Positions 27,656 through 36,082 of a stretch of 64,000 nt of DNA are shown in pieces. Origin of the DNA: Arthrobacter sp. YD4 (lineage in GTDB: Bacteria > Actinomycetota > Actinomycetes > Actinomycetales > Micrococcaceae). How positions within the stretch are numbered: position 1 is the first letter of the stretch; each line of letters starts with the position of its first letter. Below the pieces are notes generated by a model. It ran no database searches. It was given only the letters and a program-made list of their open reading frames with translations, and was not told the DNA's origin. The position numbers and the translations under genes were made by a program. Where the stretch lies: positions 310,001-374,000 of the forward strand of contig NZ_JAUHHD010000003.1 of assembly GCF_030410515.1 (NCBI RefSeq), given 5' to 3'.

Positions 27656-29194
27656 CTACCGGGGCTGGACCGCGCCGCGGAGCCGTTCGAGCACCTGCGC
27701 GGCGTCGACCGGGCGCCCGTACAGGTAGCCCTGGCCGTACTGGCAGCCCATGGCCTGCAGCCGGGACGCCTGGCCCTCGGTTTCGATGCCTTCGACGATG
27801 GCGTTCAGCTCGGCGGCCGCGATCAGCTGCAGCACGGCGGCGACAAACTTGTGCTGCCGGGGGTCCGATTCGAGGTTGCGGATCAGGGACTGGTCCACCT
27901 TGACGGTGTCCGCCGGGAGGGACCGCAGGTAGCTGATCGATGAGTAGCCGGTTCCGAAATCATCGATCTGAAGCCCGACGCCGAGGTCCCGCAGCCGGTG
28001 CAGGATTTGCTCCTCACCGGCGCCGCGGGACATGAGGACGGTCTCGGTGATCTCGAGGACCAGGCGGCGGGGCTCCACGCCGTGGCGTGCCAGGGTTTCC
28101 CGGACGTCGTCGACCAGGTCGTTGCGCATGAGTTCCGCGGCGGAGAGGTTCACATGGAGGCCGAAGTTGGCCAGATCCGGGGCCTCGGCCTTCCAGCGGC
28201 CCAGCTGGGCGATGCCTTCCTGGAGCACCCATCGGCCCAGTTCCAGGATCAGCCCGGTCTCCTCGGCGATGCCAATGAACAGATCCGGCATGATGGTGCC
28301 GTGGACGGGGTGGTGCCACCGGACCAGGGCCTCGACGCCGGCGATCCTCCCCGTGGCGAGCTCCACCACCGGCTGGTACAGCAGGGCGAGTTCCCCGCCG
28401 GCGGCGGCGCTGCGCAGCTCGGAGGTGATCCGCGACCGTTCCAGGACGGCGTCGAGCATGTCCGGATGGAAGCGGCGGACCTTGTTCCGGCCCTCGGACT
28501 TGGCCTGGTACATGGCGATGTCCGCGTCGCGGATGAGGTCCTCGGGCGAGTAGCCGGCGCGTTGGATGCAGACGCCGATGCTGGCCGTGGTCCAGACGGT
28601 CTCGGAGCCGATCTTCACGCTTTCCTGCAGCGCGTCGCGGGCGCGCTGGGCGATGGCGAGGGTCTCTTCCTCCGTGGCGCCGTCGATGAGGACGGCGAAC
28701 TCGTCGCCGCCGAGGCGCGCGACGGTGTCCTCGGCCCGCACCACCGAGAGCAGGCGTCGGGAGACCTCCACCAGCACCGCGTCGCCGGCACTGTGGCCGA
28801 GGGTGTCATTGATGGCTTTGAAGGAGTCGAGGTCCAGCACCAGCACGGCGGGGACCCTGGCGGCGTCGGAGGTGGCCGCGATGGCGTCGCGGATCCGTTC
28901 GCTGAGCAGGTGCCGGTTGGCCAGGCCTGTCAGGGCATCCGTCTTGGCCATGAGTTCCAGTTCCACCTGGGTCCGGCGCAGCATGGCCGTCCGGGCGGCC
29001 ACGCGCTCCTCAAGTTCTGCGTGGATGTGGCCGAGTTCCTCCGCCAGCAGGTTGACGCCGGTGATCACCGCATCGATCTCGTCACCGTTCTCGGAGGCAA
29101 CGAGCCGTGCCTCGAGGTCGCCGGCGGCCAGGCGGACAATTCCTTCGACGAGTTCCTGCAGCCGTGGATCGGCGGTCTCCCCGTCGGGGCTCAC
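27656..29194 (-). CDS. Cytoplasmic c-di-GMP protein with GGDEF and EAL domains
   Basis: The 512-residue protein couples a HAMP-like linker helix (about residues 10-75), a GGDEF domain (RLGGDEFAVL, residues 160-169) and an EAL domain (EALVRW, residues 288-293). The inhibitory RxxD site lies five residues before GGDEF (RAED). The EAL residues for metal and catalysis (VNLSAAEL, LEITETVL, DDFGTGYSS, VKVDQSLI, EGIETEGQ) are intact, so both synthesis and breakdown of c-di-GMP are possible. No membrane segment is seen. The GTG at 29194 overlaps the stop of the STAS-like gene (GTGA), which argues for joint function; the ATG at 29227 would overlap it by 37 bases. Confidence 0.92.
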   Translation of the reverse strand: MSPDGETADPRLQELVEGIVRLAAGDLEARLVASENGDEIDAVITGVNLLAEELGHIHAELEERVAARTAMLRRTQVELELMAKTDALTGLANRHLLSERIRDAIAATSDAARVPAVLVLDLDSFKAINDTLGHSAGDAVLVEVSRRLLSVVRAEDTVARLGGDEFAVLIDGATEEETLAIAQRARDALQESVKIGSETVWTTASIGVCIQRAGYSPEDLIRDADIAMYQAKSEGRNKVRRFHPDMLDAVLERSRITSELRSAAAGGELALLYQPVVELATGRIAGVEALVRWHHPVHGTIMPDLFIGIAEETGLILELGRWVLQEGIAQLGRWKAEAPDLANFGLHVNLSAAELMRNDLVDDVRETLARHGVEPRRLVLEITETVLMSRGAGEEQILHRLRDLGVGLQIDDFGTGYSSISYLRSLPADTVKVDQSLIRNLESDPRQHKFVAAVLQLIAAAELNAIVEGIETEGQASRLQAMGCQYGQGYLYGRPVDAAQVLERLRGAVQPR

Positions 29195-29580
29195 GCCGTG
29201 GGACCAGCTTGTCCGGTAGTGAGCCACGCCAGGGCGTCGTCACGGGAGGTGAAGAACCGGGTGGGACACGGCGGGATGTGCACGCCGAGGAAGAAGTTCG
29301 CCAGGACACGGTCTACCGGCGACCGGCCCAGCAGCGCGATGCGCGAGGCGCTGCAGGGGATGGACCAGATGGCCCGAGCCTCGCGGCTCACCGACGCGAC
29401 CGAGGCCATGTCCACGAGCATGGGATGGGGCTGGTCCTGGCAGACTTCGTTCACGGTGGCCATCGCGGCCCGGGCGTCCTCGACCTGGATGTCCACCTTG
29501 GGCAGCCAGCGCAGGTGCACGTAACCGCCGTCGTCGAGCTCAACGCTGCCCTTGCCGCCGTCGACAATAACCGGTGCCAT
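29191..29580 (-). CDS. STAS/SEC14-like (DUF7793-type) small protein
   Basis: This 129-residue protein has the pattern of short STAS/SpoIIAA-like proteins: a strand at the start (YVHLRWLPKVDIQVEDARAA), a helix, then MLVDMASVASVSREARAIW, where the usual phosphorylatable Ser/Thr region would be, and RFFTSRDDALAWL at the end. The ATG at 29580 follows AAGGGG. It is translationally coupled to the GGDEF-EAL gene, so it may be its regulator or input protein; no direct evidence shows the signal. Confidence 0.75.
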   Translation of the reverse strand: MAPVIVDGGKGSVELDDGGYVHLRWLPKVDIQVEDARAAMATVNEVCQDQPHPMLVDMASVASVSREARAIWSIPCSASRIALLGRSPVDRVLANFFLGVHIPPCPTRFFTSRDDALAWLTTGQAGPTA

Positions 29581-29688
29581 GTCCCCTTACCTTCCAAGAC
29601 CCAAGCCGAAATGTTCGGCAACTCCCTAAAGGTACCCCGGGGCTGGGCGCCGCCCGGCAAAACACGCAAATATTCGCCTCGGGCAGCG

Positions 29689-30312
29689 CTAGGCGGGAGC
29701 GCGCAGGGCGGGCCGTCCAGCAGCAATCGTCCGCACCGCCCGTGCCCGGGCTTCGGGCCAGGCTTCCGCGGGGAGGACGAGGACGGCCATGTCCCGCCAG
29801 CCGGAGTCCGTGGCGGGCGCCGGGATCCTGCGGAAGCCCTCGACGGCGAACCCCAGGGTGGTCAGCGACTTCAGCGAGCGGACGTTGCGGGGGTCCACGT
29901 CGCACTCGATACCGTCGGCTCCGGCCGCGAACAGCCAATCGAAGACGGCGACCTTCGCCTCGTGGTTGGCGCCCGTACCCCACATCGTTGGGTCGATCAC
30001 GGTGCGGCCCACCCGGACCCTGCCGTCCGAGACGCCGGTGATACCGGTGGTGCCGGCGAACAGCGGCGATCCGGGCATCCTGTGGTGGTGGATGGCGAAG
30101 ATTGCCAGTCCGTCGTAGCGCCGGTGGATGAATTCGATGAGTTGGCCGTAAGTGGCAGGCCGGGGGCCGCCGTCGCCGTAGCCCTGCGACCACACCGCGT
30201 CGTGCGTCAGCAGGCGGGCCAGGGGGTTGATGTCGGCGGCGGCGAAGGGCGAGAGTGCAAACCGGCCGCTGTGGGTCACCAGAACGGGCAGCCGGCGGGG
30301 AAGACGCACCAT
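29689..30312 (-). CDS. GNAT-family N-acetyltransferase
   Basis: A 207-residue acetyltransferase of the RimJ/RimL-like GNAT type. It has the opening FALSPFAAADINPLARLL, strands IFAIHHHR and GTTGITGVSD, the acetyl-CoA region TMWGTGANHEAKVAVFDWLF and the late ECDVDPRNVRSLKSLTTLGF, all characteristic of the fold. Ribosomal-protein or small-molecule acetylation is possible. It is divergent from the small three-helix protein at 30451. Target unknown. Confidence 0.85.
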   Translation of the reverse strand: MVRLPRRLPVLVTHSGRFALSPFAAADINPLARLLTHDAVWSQGYGDGGPRPATYGQLIEFIHRRYDGLAIFAIHHHRMPGSPLFAGTTGITGVSDGRVRVGRTVIDPTMWGTGANHEAKVAVFDWLFAAGADGIECDVDPRNVRSLKSLTTLGFAVEGFRRIPAPATDSGWRDMAVLVLPAEAWPEARARAVRTIAAGRPALRAPA

Positions 30313-30450
30313 AGTGACCTTTCCTCAACAACGCCCCGGGGATGCGGGGTTGGAGGAAACTGTGCGGCAGGAAGATGAATGCCGGGTGACGCCGCCCGGA
30401 ACGGCAGTGGATTCATTGACGGCGAATATCCGCTGGCTCACAATGACAGC

Positions 30451-30669
30451 ATGAGCGACGCTGAGCAGGAATCGACCATCAGTCAGGTTACCGAGCGCCT
30501 CGCGGCACGCTTTCCTGATGAGCCCCGGCACCGCATCGAGAGCATCGTGGGGGAGGAATACCATTCCCTGGACACGGGCCGGATCAGGATTTACGTCCCC
30601 ACCCTGGTTGAAAACAGCGCCCGTTCCCGGCTGCACCGCGAGGCGGGCCGTCCTGCCGACGGCGAGTAG
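30451..30669 (+). CDS. Small three-helix-bundle dimerisation-like protein (DUF3562-type)
   Basis: A 72-residue soluble protein that resembles the DUF3562 or three-helix-bundle group (TISQVTERLAARFPDEPRHRIESIV, then VGEEYHSL and VPTLVENSARSRLHRE). The ATG at 30451 begins the family-like part; the frame opens to 30379 upstream but that lead is unlike it. Such proteins are common as small single genes in actinobacteria, function unknown. Confidence 0.7.
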   Translation: MSDAEQESTISQVTERLAARFPDEPRHRIESIVGEEYHSLDTGRIRIYVPTLVENSARSRLHREAGRPADGE

Positions 30670-30740
30670 CCGCCCCGATCCTTGGTTCCGCTGTCGGCGC
30701 CCGAAAGCCGCCGCTGAGTGAGTCCGGACGTGGGGAAACG

Positions 30741-30787
30741 GAAAAAGCCGTGTCGGCGCCCCCCAAAAACATGTGCGCCGACACAGC
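30741..30787 (-). terminator. Terminator downstream of the TetR gene
   Basis: GTGTCGGCGC (30750-30759) pairs with GCGCCGACAC (30775-30784). Read on the reverse strand, the stem is followed by CGGCTTTTTCC, which supplies the T run, so it ends transcripts from the TetR gene at 30873-31535. The rest of the 203-base gap 30670-30872 holds nothing else I can support. Confidence 0.7.
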
Positions 30788-30872
30788 TACCGCAAAAGTG
30801 CGGTTCCTAATGGATATGTCACAACCTTAGGGCACGGCAGTCCCATAAACAAGACGGGCGTCCGGTTTTTGT

Positions 30873-31535
30873 CTAACCCGTTACCGGGGCGGGTTCCAGG
30901 ACAGCCTGGGGAATGAGCGCGGACAGCTTCTTGGCCTGTTCCAGCAAGTCTTCATGCAGGATTCCGGGCAGCATGATGTCCCACATCTGCTCGATGCGCT
31001 GCATGACATCCTGGCGTTCGGTCAGGACACAGGAGACCATCTGCACGCCGGTGAAAGAGGCCACCAGGTAATGAGCGAAAGCTTCCGCGTCGACGGAGGC
31101 CCGCAGCTGATGCGCGGCCCGGGCCTGGGCGGCCAGCTCCACAATGGTGGCGATCCAGTCCACGTAGGGCTCCCGGACCGGTGGCCCGAACGATGTGGCC
31201 TCGAACGTCAGGCGCGTACCGGCGCGGACCACGGGTTCCTCAACCAACTGGCGCCCAAAGGTGGCGCAGATGAGAATCATCGACTCGAGGGGTGGCAGCC
31301 CCTTGGCCAGGACCCGCTGGCCCTCTGCCTCCGCCAAGCGGTGCTGTTCGGCAATGACCGCCCGGGCGAGGGCTTCCTTGGAGGGATAGTGGAAGTACAT
31401 GGCGCCCTTGGTCACCTGGGCCCGCTCCGCCACCTGGGTCAGGCTGGTGCTGCCGTAGCCCTGTTCCTCGAAAACCGCTGCGGCACCGGCGATGACCGCC
31501 GCTCGGGTAGCTTTTGCGCGATCCTGAAGGACCAT
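30873..31535 (-). CDS. TetR-family regulator of the gamma-butyrolactone receptor type (ScbR/ArpA-like)
   Basis: The 220-residue product has an N-terminal TetR helix-turn-helix (AAAVFEEQGYGSTSLTQVAE with VTKGAMYFHYPSKEALARAVI) and a C-terminal ligand domain. The phrase AVFEEQGYGSTSLTQVAERAQVTKGAMYFHY is close to Streptomyces autoregulator receptors such as ScbR and ArpA, more than to generic TetR members; I quote it only as separate parts. No butyrolactone synthase (AfsA) gene is in the window. A 208-base gap to the upstream RidA gene may hold its operator; no clear palindrome was found. Confidence 0.82.
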   Translation of the reverse strand: MVLQDRAKATRAAVIAGAAAVFEEQGYGSTSLTQVAERAQVTKGAMYFHYPSKEALARAVIAEQHRLAEAEGQRVLAKGLPPLESMILICATFGRQLVEEPVVRAGTRLTFEATSFGPPVREPYVDWIATIVELAAQARAAHQLRASVDAEAFAHYLVASFTGVQMVSCVLTERQDVMQRIEQMWDIMLPGILHEDLLEQAKKLSALIPQAVLEPAPVTG

Positions 31536-31743
31536 CTATCAACCTCAGACTGGTGGACGTGCACTGCGCGCCGGACGCCGCAGGGCGCGCCGCCGGTCCC
31601 CGCGGTTTCCGCGGACCCCTCGATCGTAACAAGGGAGGGCCGAACGACGGCGCACGGCGCACCACCAGCCGCCATGCGCCGGGAGCCCATTCTTCGTTCA
31701 GGGGACGCCCAGCGGGGGATCGGTTTTCTGCTGGGGCGGCGCG

Positions 31744-32157
31744 TCAGGGTGCTACCGCGGCGACGGCCTCGATTTCGACAAGCTGGTCAGCGTACCCGAG
31801 AACCGTGACGCCCAGCAGGGTGCTTGGTACGTCGTGATCTCCGAAAGCCTCCCGGACCACCTCCCACGCACCGTGAAGATCAGCGCGGTCGCTGGACGCC
31901 ACGAGGACCCGCGTGAAGACGACGTCCTGGATGCCCGCGCCGGCAGCTTCCATGGCTACCCGCATGTTGTCGAGTGCCATCCTCGCCTGGCCGGCGACGT
32001 TCCCGACCTCCGCCGTCGTGCCGTCCACATTCAGGGGGCACGCTCCCGCCAGGAAGATCATCCGTGCGCCGGGAGCGACGGACGCCGCGTAGGAGTACTG
32101 GGCCGCGTTGCTCAGCCCTTCCGGATGAAGGAGGGTGACCGTGGGTCTTTGGTGCAT
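31744..32157 (-). CDS. RidA/YjgF-family protein
   Basis: A 137-residue Rid protein, a family that often deaminates reactive enamine and imine intermediates to protect PLP enzymes. Seen are YSYAASVAPGARMIFLAG near the start and the QDVVFTRVLVASSDRADL and STLLGVTVLGYADQLVEIEAVA segments. The arginine that binds the substrate carboxylate in RidA proper would lie in the last segment near VTRVLV; by eye it appears as FTRVLV, so activity is possible. It is 11 bases downstream of the methyltransferase gene, probably one operon. Confidence 0.82.
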   Translation of the reverse strand: MHQRPTVTLLHPEGLSNAAQYSYAASVAPGARMIFLAGACPLNVDGTTAEVGNVAGQARMALDNMRVAMEAAGAGIQDVVFTRVLVASSDRADLHGAWEVVREAFGDHDVPSTLLGVTVLGYADQLVEIEAVAAVAP

Positions 32158-32168
32158 CGACGGCGTCT

Positions 32169-32873
32169 TCAGCCGGCGTCGAGGACGAAGAAGATGAACG
32201 ACAGGAACGCGGAGCGTTCGCCGGCGGCGATGCGGGGTGGGAGGAGCTCCGACGGTGTGGTCGGCGAGGGGGCCGGTTCGGCGACCCGTACCACCCGAAA
32301 GCCGGCTCCTGAGAACGCGTCGAACATGGCGTGCAGCGGCCGGTGCCAGAAGGTGAGTACTGCGGGCTCGCCGTCGAACTCGTAATCCTCGGAGTGCTCC
32401 CGGGTGGTGAAGTAGTCCTCGCCGGGATAGTTGACGACACTGACCGTCGGATGGTTCACGGACAGCATCAGCCGGCCGCCCGGGACCAGGACGCGGCGAA
32501 GCTCGGCCAGGGGTGCCGACCAGTCCTCAAGGTAGTGGAGTGCCAGCGAGCAGACGACGTCGTCGAAGGTGCCGTCGGGGAAGGGCAAGGGTTCACCAAG
32601 GTCAGCGACGTAGAGATCCGCATCCGGGCCCAGGCGGCGCCGCGCGAGGTCGATCATGGCGGGGCTGACGTCGATCCCGGTGACCGAGGCGCCCCTGGCC
32701 GGCAGCGCCTCCGCCAGCGGTCCGGACCCGCAGCCGGCGTCAAGGATTCGCCTGCCACGGACGTCGCCGGCCAGTTCCAACATGGCGGGCCGCTCGTAGT
32801 GCGCGTTGAGGAGACTGGACTCGTTCTCCGCGGCGTACCTCGCAGCAAAGCCGTCGTAGAGTGCTGCCTTCAT
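32169..32873 (-). CDS. Class I SAM-dependent methyltransferase (UbiE/type 11)
   Basis: A 234-residue methyltransferase with motif I ILDAGCGSGPLAEALPARG, motif II VTGIDVSPAMIDLARRRL, and VVCSLALHYLEDWSAPLAEL with RVLVPGGRLMLSVNHP, the usual type 11 pattern. The end, with FRVVRVAEPAPSPTTPSELL, is family-typical. Substrate unknown. It is divergent from the TmrB-like gene and lies 11 bases upstream of the RidA gene. Confidence 0.85.
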   Translation of the reverse strand: MKAALYDGFAARYAAENESSLLNAHYERPAMLELAGDVRGRRILDAGCGSGPLAEALPARGASVTGIDVSPAMIDLARRRLGPDADLYVADLGEPLPFPDGTFDDVVCSLALHYLEDWSAPLAELRRVLVPGGRLMLSVNHPTVSVVNYPGEDYFTTREHSEDYEFDGEPAVLTFWHRPLHAMFDAFSGAGFRVVRVAEPAPSPTTPSELLPPRIAAGERSAFLSFIFFVLDAG

Positions 32874-32954
32874 GGATCCTCGCCTTCGTGGATGTCACTG
32901 CTGCTTCGGACGGTCCGGCCGATCCTAGCAAAGGGCCCGGGTTAGAGTGCAGCC

Positions 32955-33503
32955 ATGATTGTGTGGATCAACGGAACCCACGGGGCGGGCAAGACGACGA
33001 CGAGTGCCCTGGTGCAGGAGCTCTTGCCGAATTCCCGGGTCTTCGACGCGGAGAAAGTGGGGGAGGTCCTCATGGACATCGCGCCCGCCCTGCCCGACCT
33101 AGGGAACTTTCAGCATTGGGATCCCTGGCGGCCGCTGGTAGTGGAGACCGCCCGCCGCGTCCTCGACTACACCGGCGGCACGCTGGTCATCCCGATGACA
33201 GTGCTGGTAGAGAGCTACTGGCGGGAAATCAGCGCCGGACTGGACGGCTATGGCATCCCGGTTCAGCACTTCGTCCTGCACGCAGACGAACAGACGCTCC
33301 GGGACCGAATCCAGAAGGATGAGGTCCTTGGCCCGTCGTCGTTCCGCTTCGCCTACGTCGAGCCGTATGCCGAGGCCGCCGAGGCTTGGCTGCATAAGGA
33401 GGCCGAGGTCATTGATACGACCCGGATTTCACCGGAACTGGCAGCCCGCCGGATCGCAGAGCGGGTGCTCCGCCGGCACGCCGACGCAACGGTCGGGTCC
33501 TGA
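32955..33503 (+). CDS. TmrB-like P-loop ATP-binding protein
   Basis: This 182-residue protein begins VWINGTHGAGKTTTSALVQ, a Walker A loop, and continues with RVFDAEKVGEVL and TLVIPMTVLVESYWREI, a layout that matches Bacillus TmrB, an ATP-binding protein that confers tunicamycin resistance by binding the drug. A substrate-binding histidine pair (VQHFVLHA) follows the middle. Resistance function here is inference. A second P-loop gene starts four bases after its stop, so the two form an operon. Confidence 0.75.
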   Translation: MIVWINGTHGAGKTTTSALVQELLPNSRVFDAEKVGEVLMDIAPALPDLGNFQHWDPWRPLVVETARRVLDYTGGTLVIPMTVLVESYWREISAGLDGYGIPVQHFVLHADEQTLRDRIQKDEVLGPSSFRFAYVEPYAEAAEAWLHKEAEVIDTTRISPELAARRIAERVLRRHADATVGS

Positions 33504-33506
33504 CCC

Positions 33507-34055
33507 ATGGCCGCCTCCCTGATTCTGGTCAACGGGCTGCCGGGGTCCGGTAAGACCACCCTCAGCCGCCAGCTCGGCGGCATGCTGCAACTCCCCGTCA
33601 TCTCCAAGGACGTACTCAAGGAGGCGCTCGCGGACACCACCGGCGGCTGCGTTTCCGGCGGCCGGCTGGGGCAGATCGCGTCCGACACCATGTGGCAACT
33701 GGCGGCCGCGGTGCCCGGCACCGCCGTCGTCGAATCCTGGTGGTACCGGCCCCGCGACCTGGAGCACGCGAGGCGAGGGGCCGCCCTGTCCGGCGCCCCC
33801 GCCATTACGGAGATTTGGTGCGACGTCCGCGCGGAGACCGCCCGGGCGCGCTATGAACGGCGGGTGCGCCACCCCTTCCACGCCATGGACCCGGCGACCG
33901 TCGACGCGACCTGGGCGGAGTGGTCGGAGCACGGCGCCCCGCTGGAGCTGGGGGCGACCCTCCGGGTGGACACGGAAACCGTCGTGGATCTGGCCGGCCT
34001 TGCGGACCTGATCCGGGCCGCCGTGGAGCGGCCCGGACCGGTCGGTGCGGGCTAA
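33507..34055 (+). CDS. P-loop kinase-like protein
   Basis: A 182-residue P-loop protein with Walker A LVNGLPGSGKTTLSRQL, followed by VISKDVLKEALAD and the lid-like ARARYERRVRHPFHAMDP. It looks like a small-molecule kinase related to gluconate, chloramphenicol or polynucleotide kinases, but the substrate is not clear. It follows the TmrB-like gene by three bases and converges on the polysaccharide deacetylase gene, overlapping its end by four bases. Confidence 0.75.
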   Translation: MAASLILVNGLPGSGKTTLSRQLGGMLQLPVISKDVLKEALADTTGGCVSGGRLGQIASDTMWQLAAAVPGTAVVESWWYRPRDLEHARRGAALSGAPAITEIWCDVRAETARARYERRVRHPFHAMDPATVDATWAEWSEHGAPLELGATLRVDTETVVDLAGLADLIRAAVERPGPVGAG

Positions 34056-34810
34056 CCCGCGGGTGCCACGACGACGGCGGGCGAACCCTGGTTCACCGGG
34101 TTGGCGGACGACGACGGCGCCACCACCCCGAAGTCGTAGCCCTCGGCGCGCAGGGCGTCGATGGTGGACGACAGGTAGGTCCACTGCGACGCCGGGCAGT
34201 TCAGGACGTCTTCGGCATCGTGGAGCAGGATGATCGCTCCCGGGGCGGCCTCTGCCATGACGTAGTTCTGTACGCCCGTGGCGCCGGGGCACTCGAAGTC
34301 GCCGGGATTACCGACGTCCCAGTGCCAGAGGACCCCGCCGCTCATGCCGAGCGTCTTGAGGTAGCCGGCCGCATAGGTGGTGCTGTTGCCGAACGGGAAG
34401 CGCAGCAGTTTCGGGGTGGATCCGGTAACGGCCGAGATGGCGGCGTTGGTGCTGTCGATCTGGTCCTTCTGCTGGGCGTTGCTCAGCTCCGGGAAATTGG
34501 GGTGGTTCCAGGAGTGATTGCCGATCACGTGCCCCTCGGCCTTGATCCGTCGGACCAGGTCCGGGTACTGCTGGGCGTTCACGCCCTGCAGGAAGAAGGT
34601 CGCCTTCACGCCCTTCTGCTTCAGGACGTCGAGGACGAAGGCCGTTCGCTGCGGTGAGGGCCCGTCGTCGAAGGTCAGGCCGATCAAGGGCTTGTCCTCC
34701 GCCCGGGCGACCGCCGCGGGGCCGCCCAGGAGTGCCGCCACCACCAGACCCGCGGTGACCAGTGCCTTGATGAGAATGCTCTTTCTTGTGGTGTTTCGGG
34801 TGGTTTGCAT
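34052..34810 (-). CDS. Secreted polysaccharide deacetylase (NodB homology)
   Basis: A 252-residue exported protein that would remove acetyl groups from chitooligosaccharides or peptidoglycan. After a basic N-terminus and hydrophobic signal helix (ILIKALVTAGLVVAALLGG, cleavage near AVARA-ED) comes the NodB domain: Asp-Asp in IGLTFDDGPSPQRT, the two metal histidines in VIGNHSWNHPNF, then LLRFPFGN and the late catalytic His in AIILLHDAEDVL. The ATG at 34810 follows GGGAAGGGA; a TTG at 34831 is an alternative. It stands alone. Confidence 0.92.
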   Translation of the reverse strand: MQTTRNTTRKSILIKALVTAGLVVAALLGGPAAVARAEDKPLIGLTFDDGPSPQRTAFVLDVLKQKGVKATFFLQGVNAQQYPDLVRRIKAEGHVIGNHSWNHPNFPELSNAQQKDQIDSTNAAISAVTGSTPKLLRFPFGNSTTYAAGYLKTLGMSGGVLWHWDVGNPGDFECPGATGVQNYVMAEAAPGAIILLHDAEDVLNCPASQWTYLSSTIDALRAEGYDFGVVAPSSSANPVNQGSPAVVVAPAG

Positions 34811-34939
34811 GGTGCATCGATCCCTTCCCAAGGTTGTCTAAACCCTTGTTAACCGAGCACCCTACGGCCGCCTCCGTGGGCTGTAAACACGTAATTTCCA
34901 AGCAGCGCCGGGAAAAAACAGGTACCGCGCCGGCCGTCC

Positions 34940-36013
34940 TCACCAGCCTCCGCGGGTAGGCGTGTGCCCCTGCCGCGCATCGTCGGGCATGGTCATCTCG
35001 GCCCGCAGCCCCAGCAGCCGGATAGGCCGCCCGGGGTCGATTTCCCCGGCGATGGCCAGGGTGCGGGCCAGGATGTCCGCGCCGTCCGAGGTCTGCGGAA
35101 TCTTGCGGGCCAGGGTTTTGGTGGTGAACGGCGCGTAGCGGACCTTCAGGGTGAGTCCGACGACGGGCCGGCCCTCGGCGGCGACGTCGCCCAGGACCTG
35201 GGCCACCAGCTCCCGCAGGGCGGCCTCGACCTGGCCGGGGCTGGTGAGGTCCTGCTGGAAGGTGGTCTCCCGGCTGTGCCCCCGCGCAACCCAGGGGGTG
35301 CTGTCCACGGTGGCGGAACCGTCGCCGCGGCCAAGCTCCGCATACCAGGGGCCCATCTTTGGCCCGAACTCCGGGACCAGGGCGGCCGGGTCCGCCGCGG
35401 CCAGTTCGGACACGGTGGTGATGCCCAGCGCGGCCAGCCGGGCGGAGACCTTGGCGCCGATGCCCCACAGCTCCCGGGTGGGCCTGGTGCCCATGACCTC
35501 CAGCCAGTTCTCCGCGGTGAGCCGGAAGATGCCCGCCGGTTTGCCGAAGCCGGTGGCCACCTTGGCCCGGACCAGCGTGTCGCCGATGCCCACGCTGCAG
35601 TGCAGGCCGGTCTCCTCCAGCACCGCGGCCTGGATGGCCCGGGCGTAGGCCTCCGGGTCCGCCGTCGTGATGCCGACGAATGCTTCGTCCCAGCCGAGAA
35701 CCTGCACGGTGGCGCCGGGCTGGTTTCGCAGCACCGCCATCACCGTCTCCGAGGCGGCCAGATAGGCGTCCCGGTCGACGGGGAGGATGACGGCGTCGGG
35801 CACCTTGCGGGCGGCGACCCGCAGCGGCATCCCGGAGCCGACGCCGTAGGCCCGGGCCTCGTAGGACGCCGTGGAGACCACCGCACGCTCGGCGGGATCG
35901 CCGCGGCCGCCGACGATCACCGGCCTGCCGGCAAGCTCGGGCCGCCGCAGGACTTCGACGGCGGCGATGAACTGGTCCAGGTCCACGTGCAGCACCCAGG
36001 GGTTTCCGGTCAC
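34940..36013 (-). CDS. dinB2: Y-family DNA polymerase, DinB2 type
   Basis: The 357-residue protein matches mycobacterial DinB2 more than DinB1 or E. coli Pol IV: HVDLDQFIAAVEVLRRPELA at the start, VQVLGWDEAFVG holding the catalytic Asp-Glu, and CSVGIGDTLVRAKVATGFGKPAGIF. The palm, finger and thumb are intact and the C-terminal little finger is shorter, with no obvious beta-clamp motif at the end. At the steric-gate position (residue 16 from this start) Ile replaces the usual Phe or Tyr of Pol IV; M. smegmatis DinB2 also has an aliphatic residue (Leu14) and readily uses ribonucleotides. The start may be the GTG at 36013 or TTG at 36031. Confidence 0.9.
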   Translation of the reverse strand: MTGNPWVLHVDLDQFIAAVEVLRRPELAGRPVIVGGRGDPAERAVVSTASYEARAYGVGSGMPLRVAARKVPDAVILPVDRDAYLAASETVMAVLRNQPGATVQVLGWDEAFVGITTADPEAYARAIQAAVLEETGLHCSVGIGDTLVRAKVATGFGKPAGIFRLTAENWLEVMGTRPTRELWGIGAKVSARLAALGITTVSELAAADPAALVPEFGPKMGPWYAELGRGDGSATVDSTPWVARGHSRETTFQQDLTSPGQVEAALRELVAQVLGDVAAEGRPVVGLTLKVRYAPFTTKTLARKIPQTSDGADILARTLAIAGEIDPGRPIRLLGLRAEMTMPDDARQGHTPTRGGW

Positions 36014-36047
36014 GCGACCAGTCTGCCGCAAGGCGACGAATAAACAC

Positions 36048-36059
36048 TTGAATCTTCAA
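36048..36059. promoter_or_regulatory. Inverted repeat upstream of the dioxygenase gene, candidate operator
   Basis: TTGAATCTTCAA is TTGAA/TTCAA around two bases, 24 bases before the ATG at 36083 in an AT-richer patch. The TTGAA-TTCAA arrangement is typical of MarR-family operators, and dioxygenases of this kind are often next to MarR genes. No MarR gene is in the window. Confidence 0.4.
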
Positions 36060-36082
36060 CTAAAGACTTCTACACTGAATGC

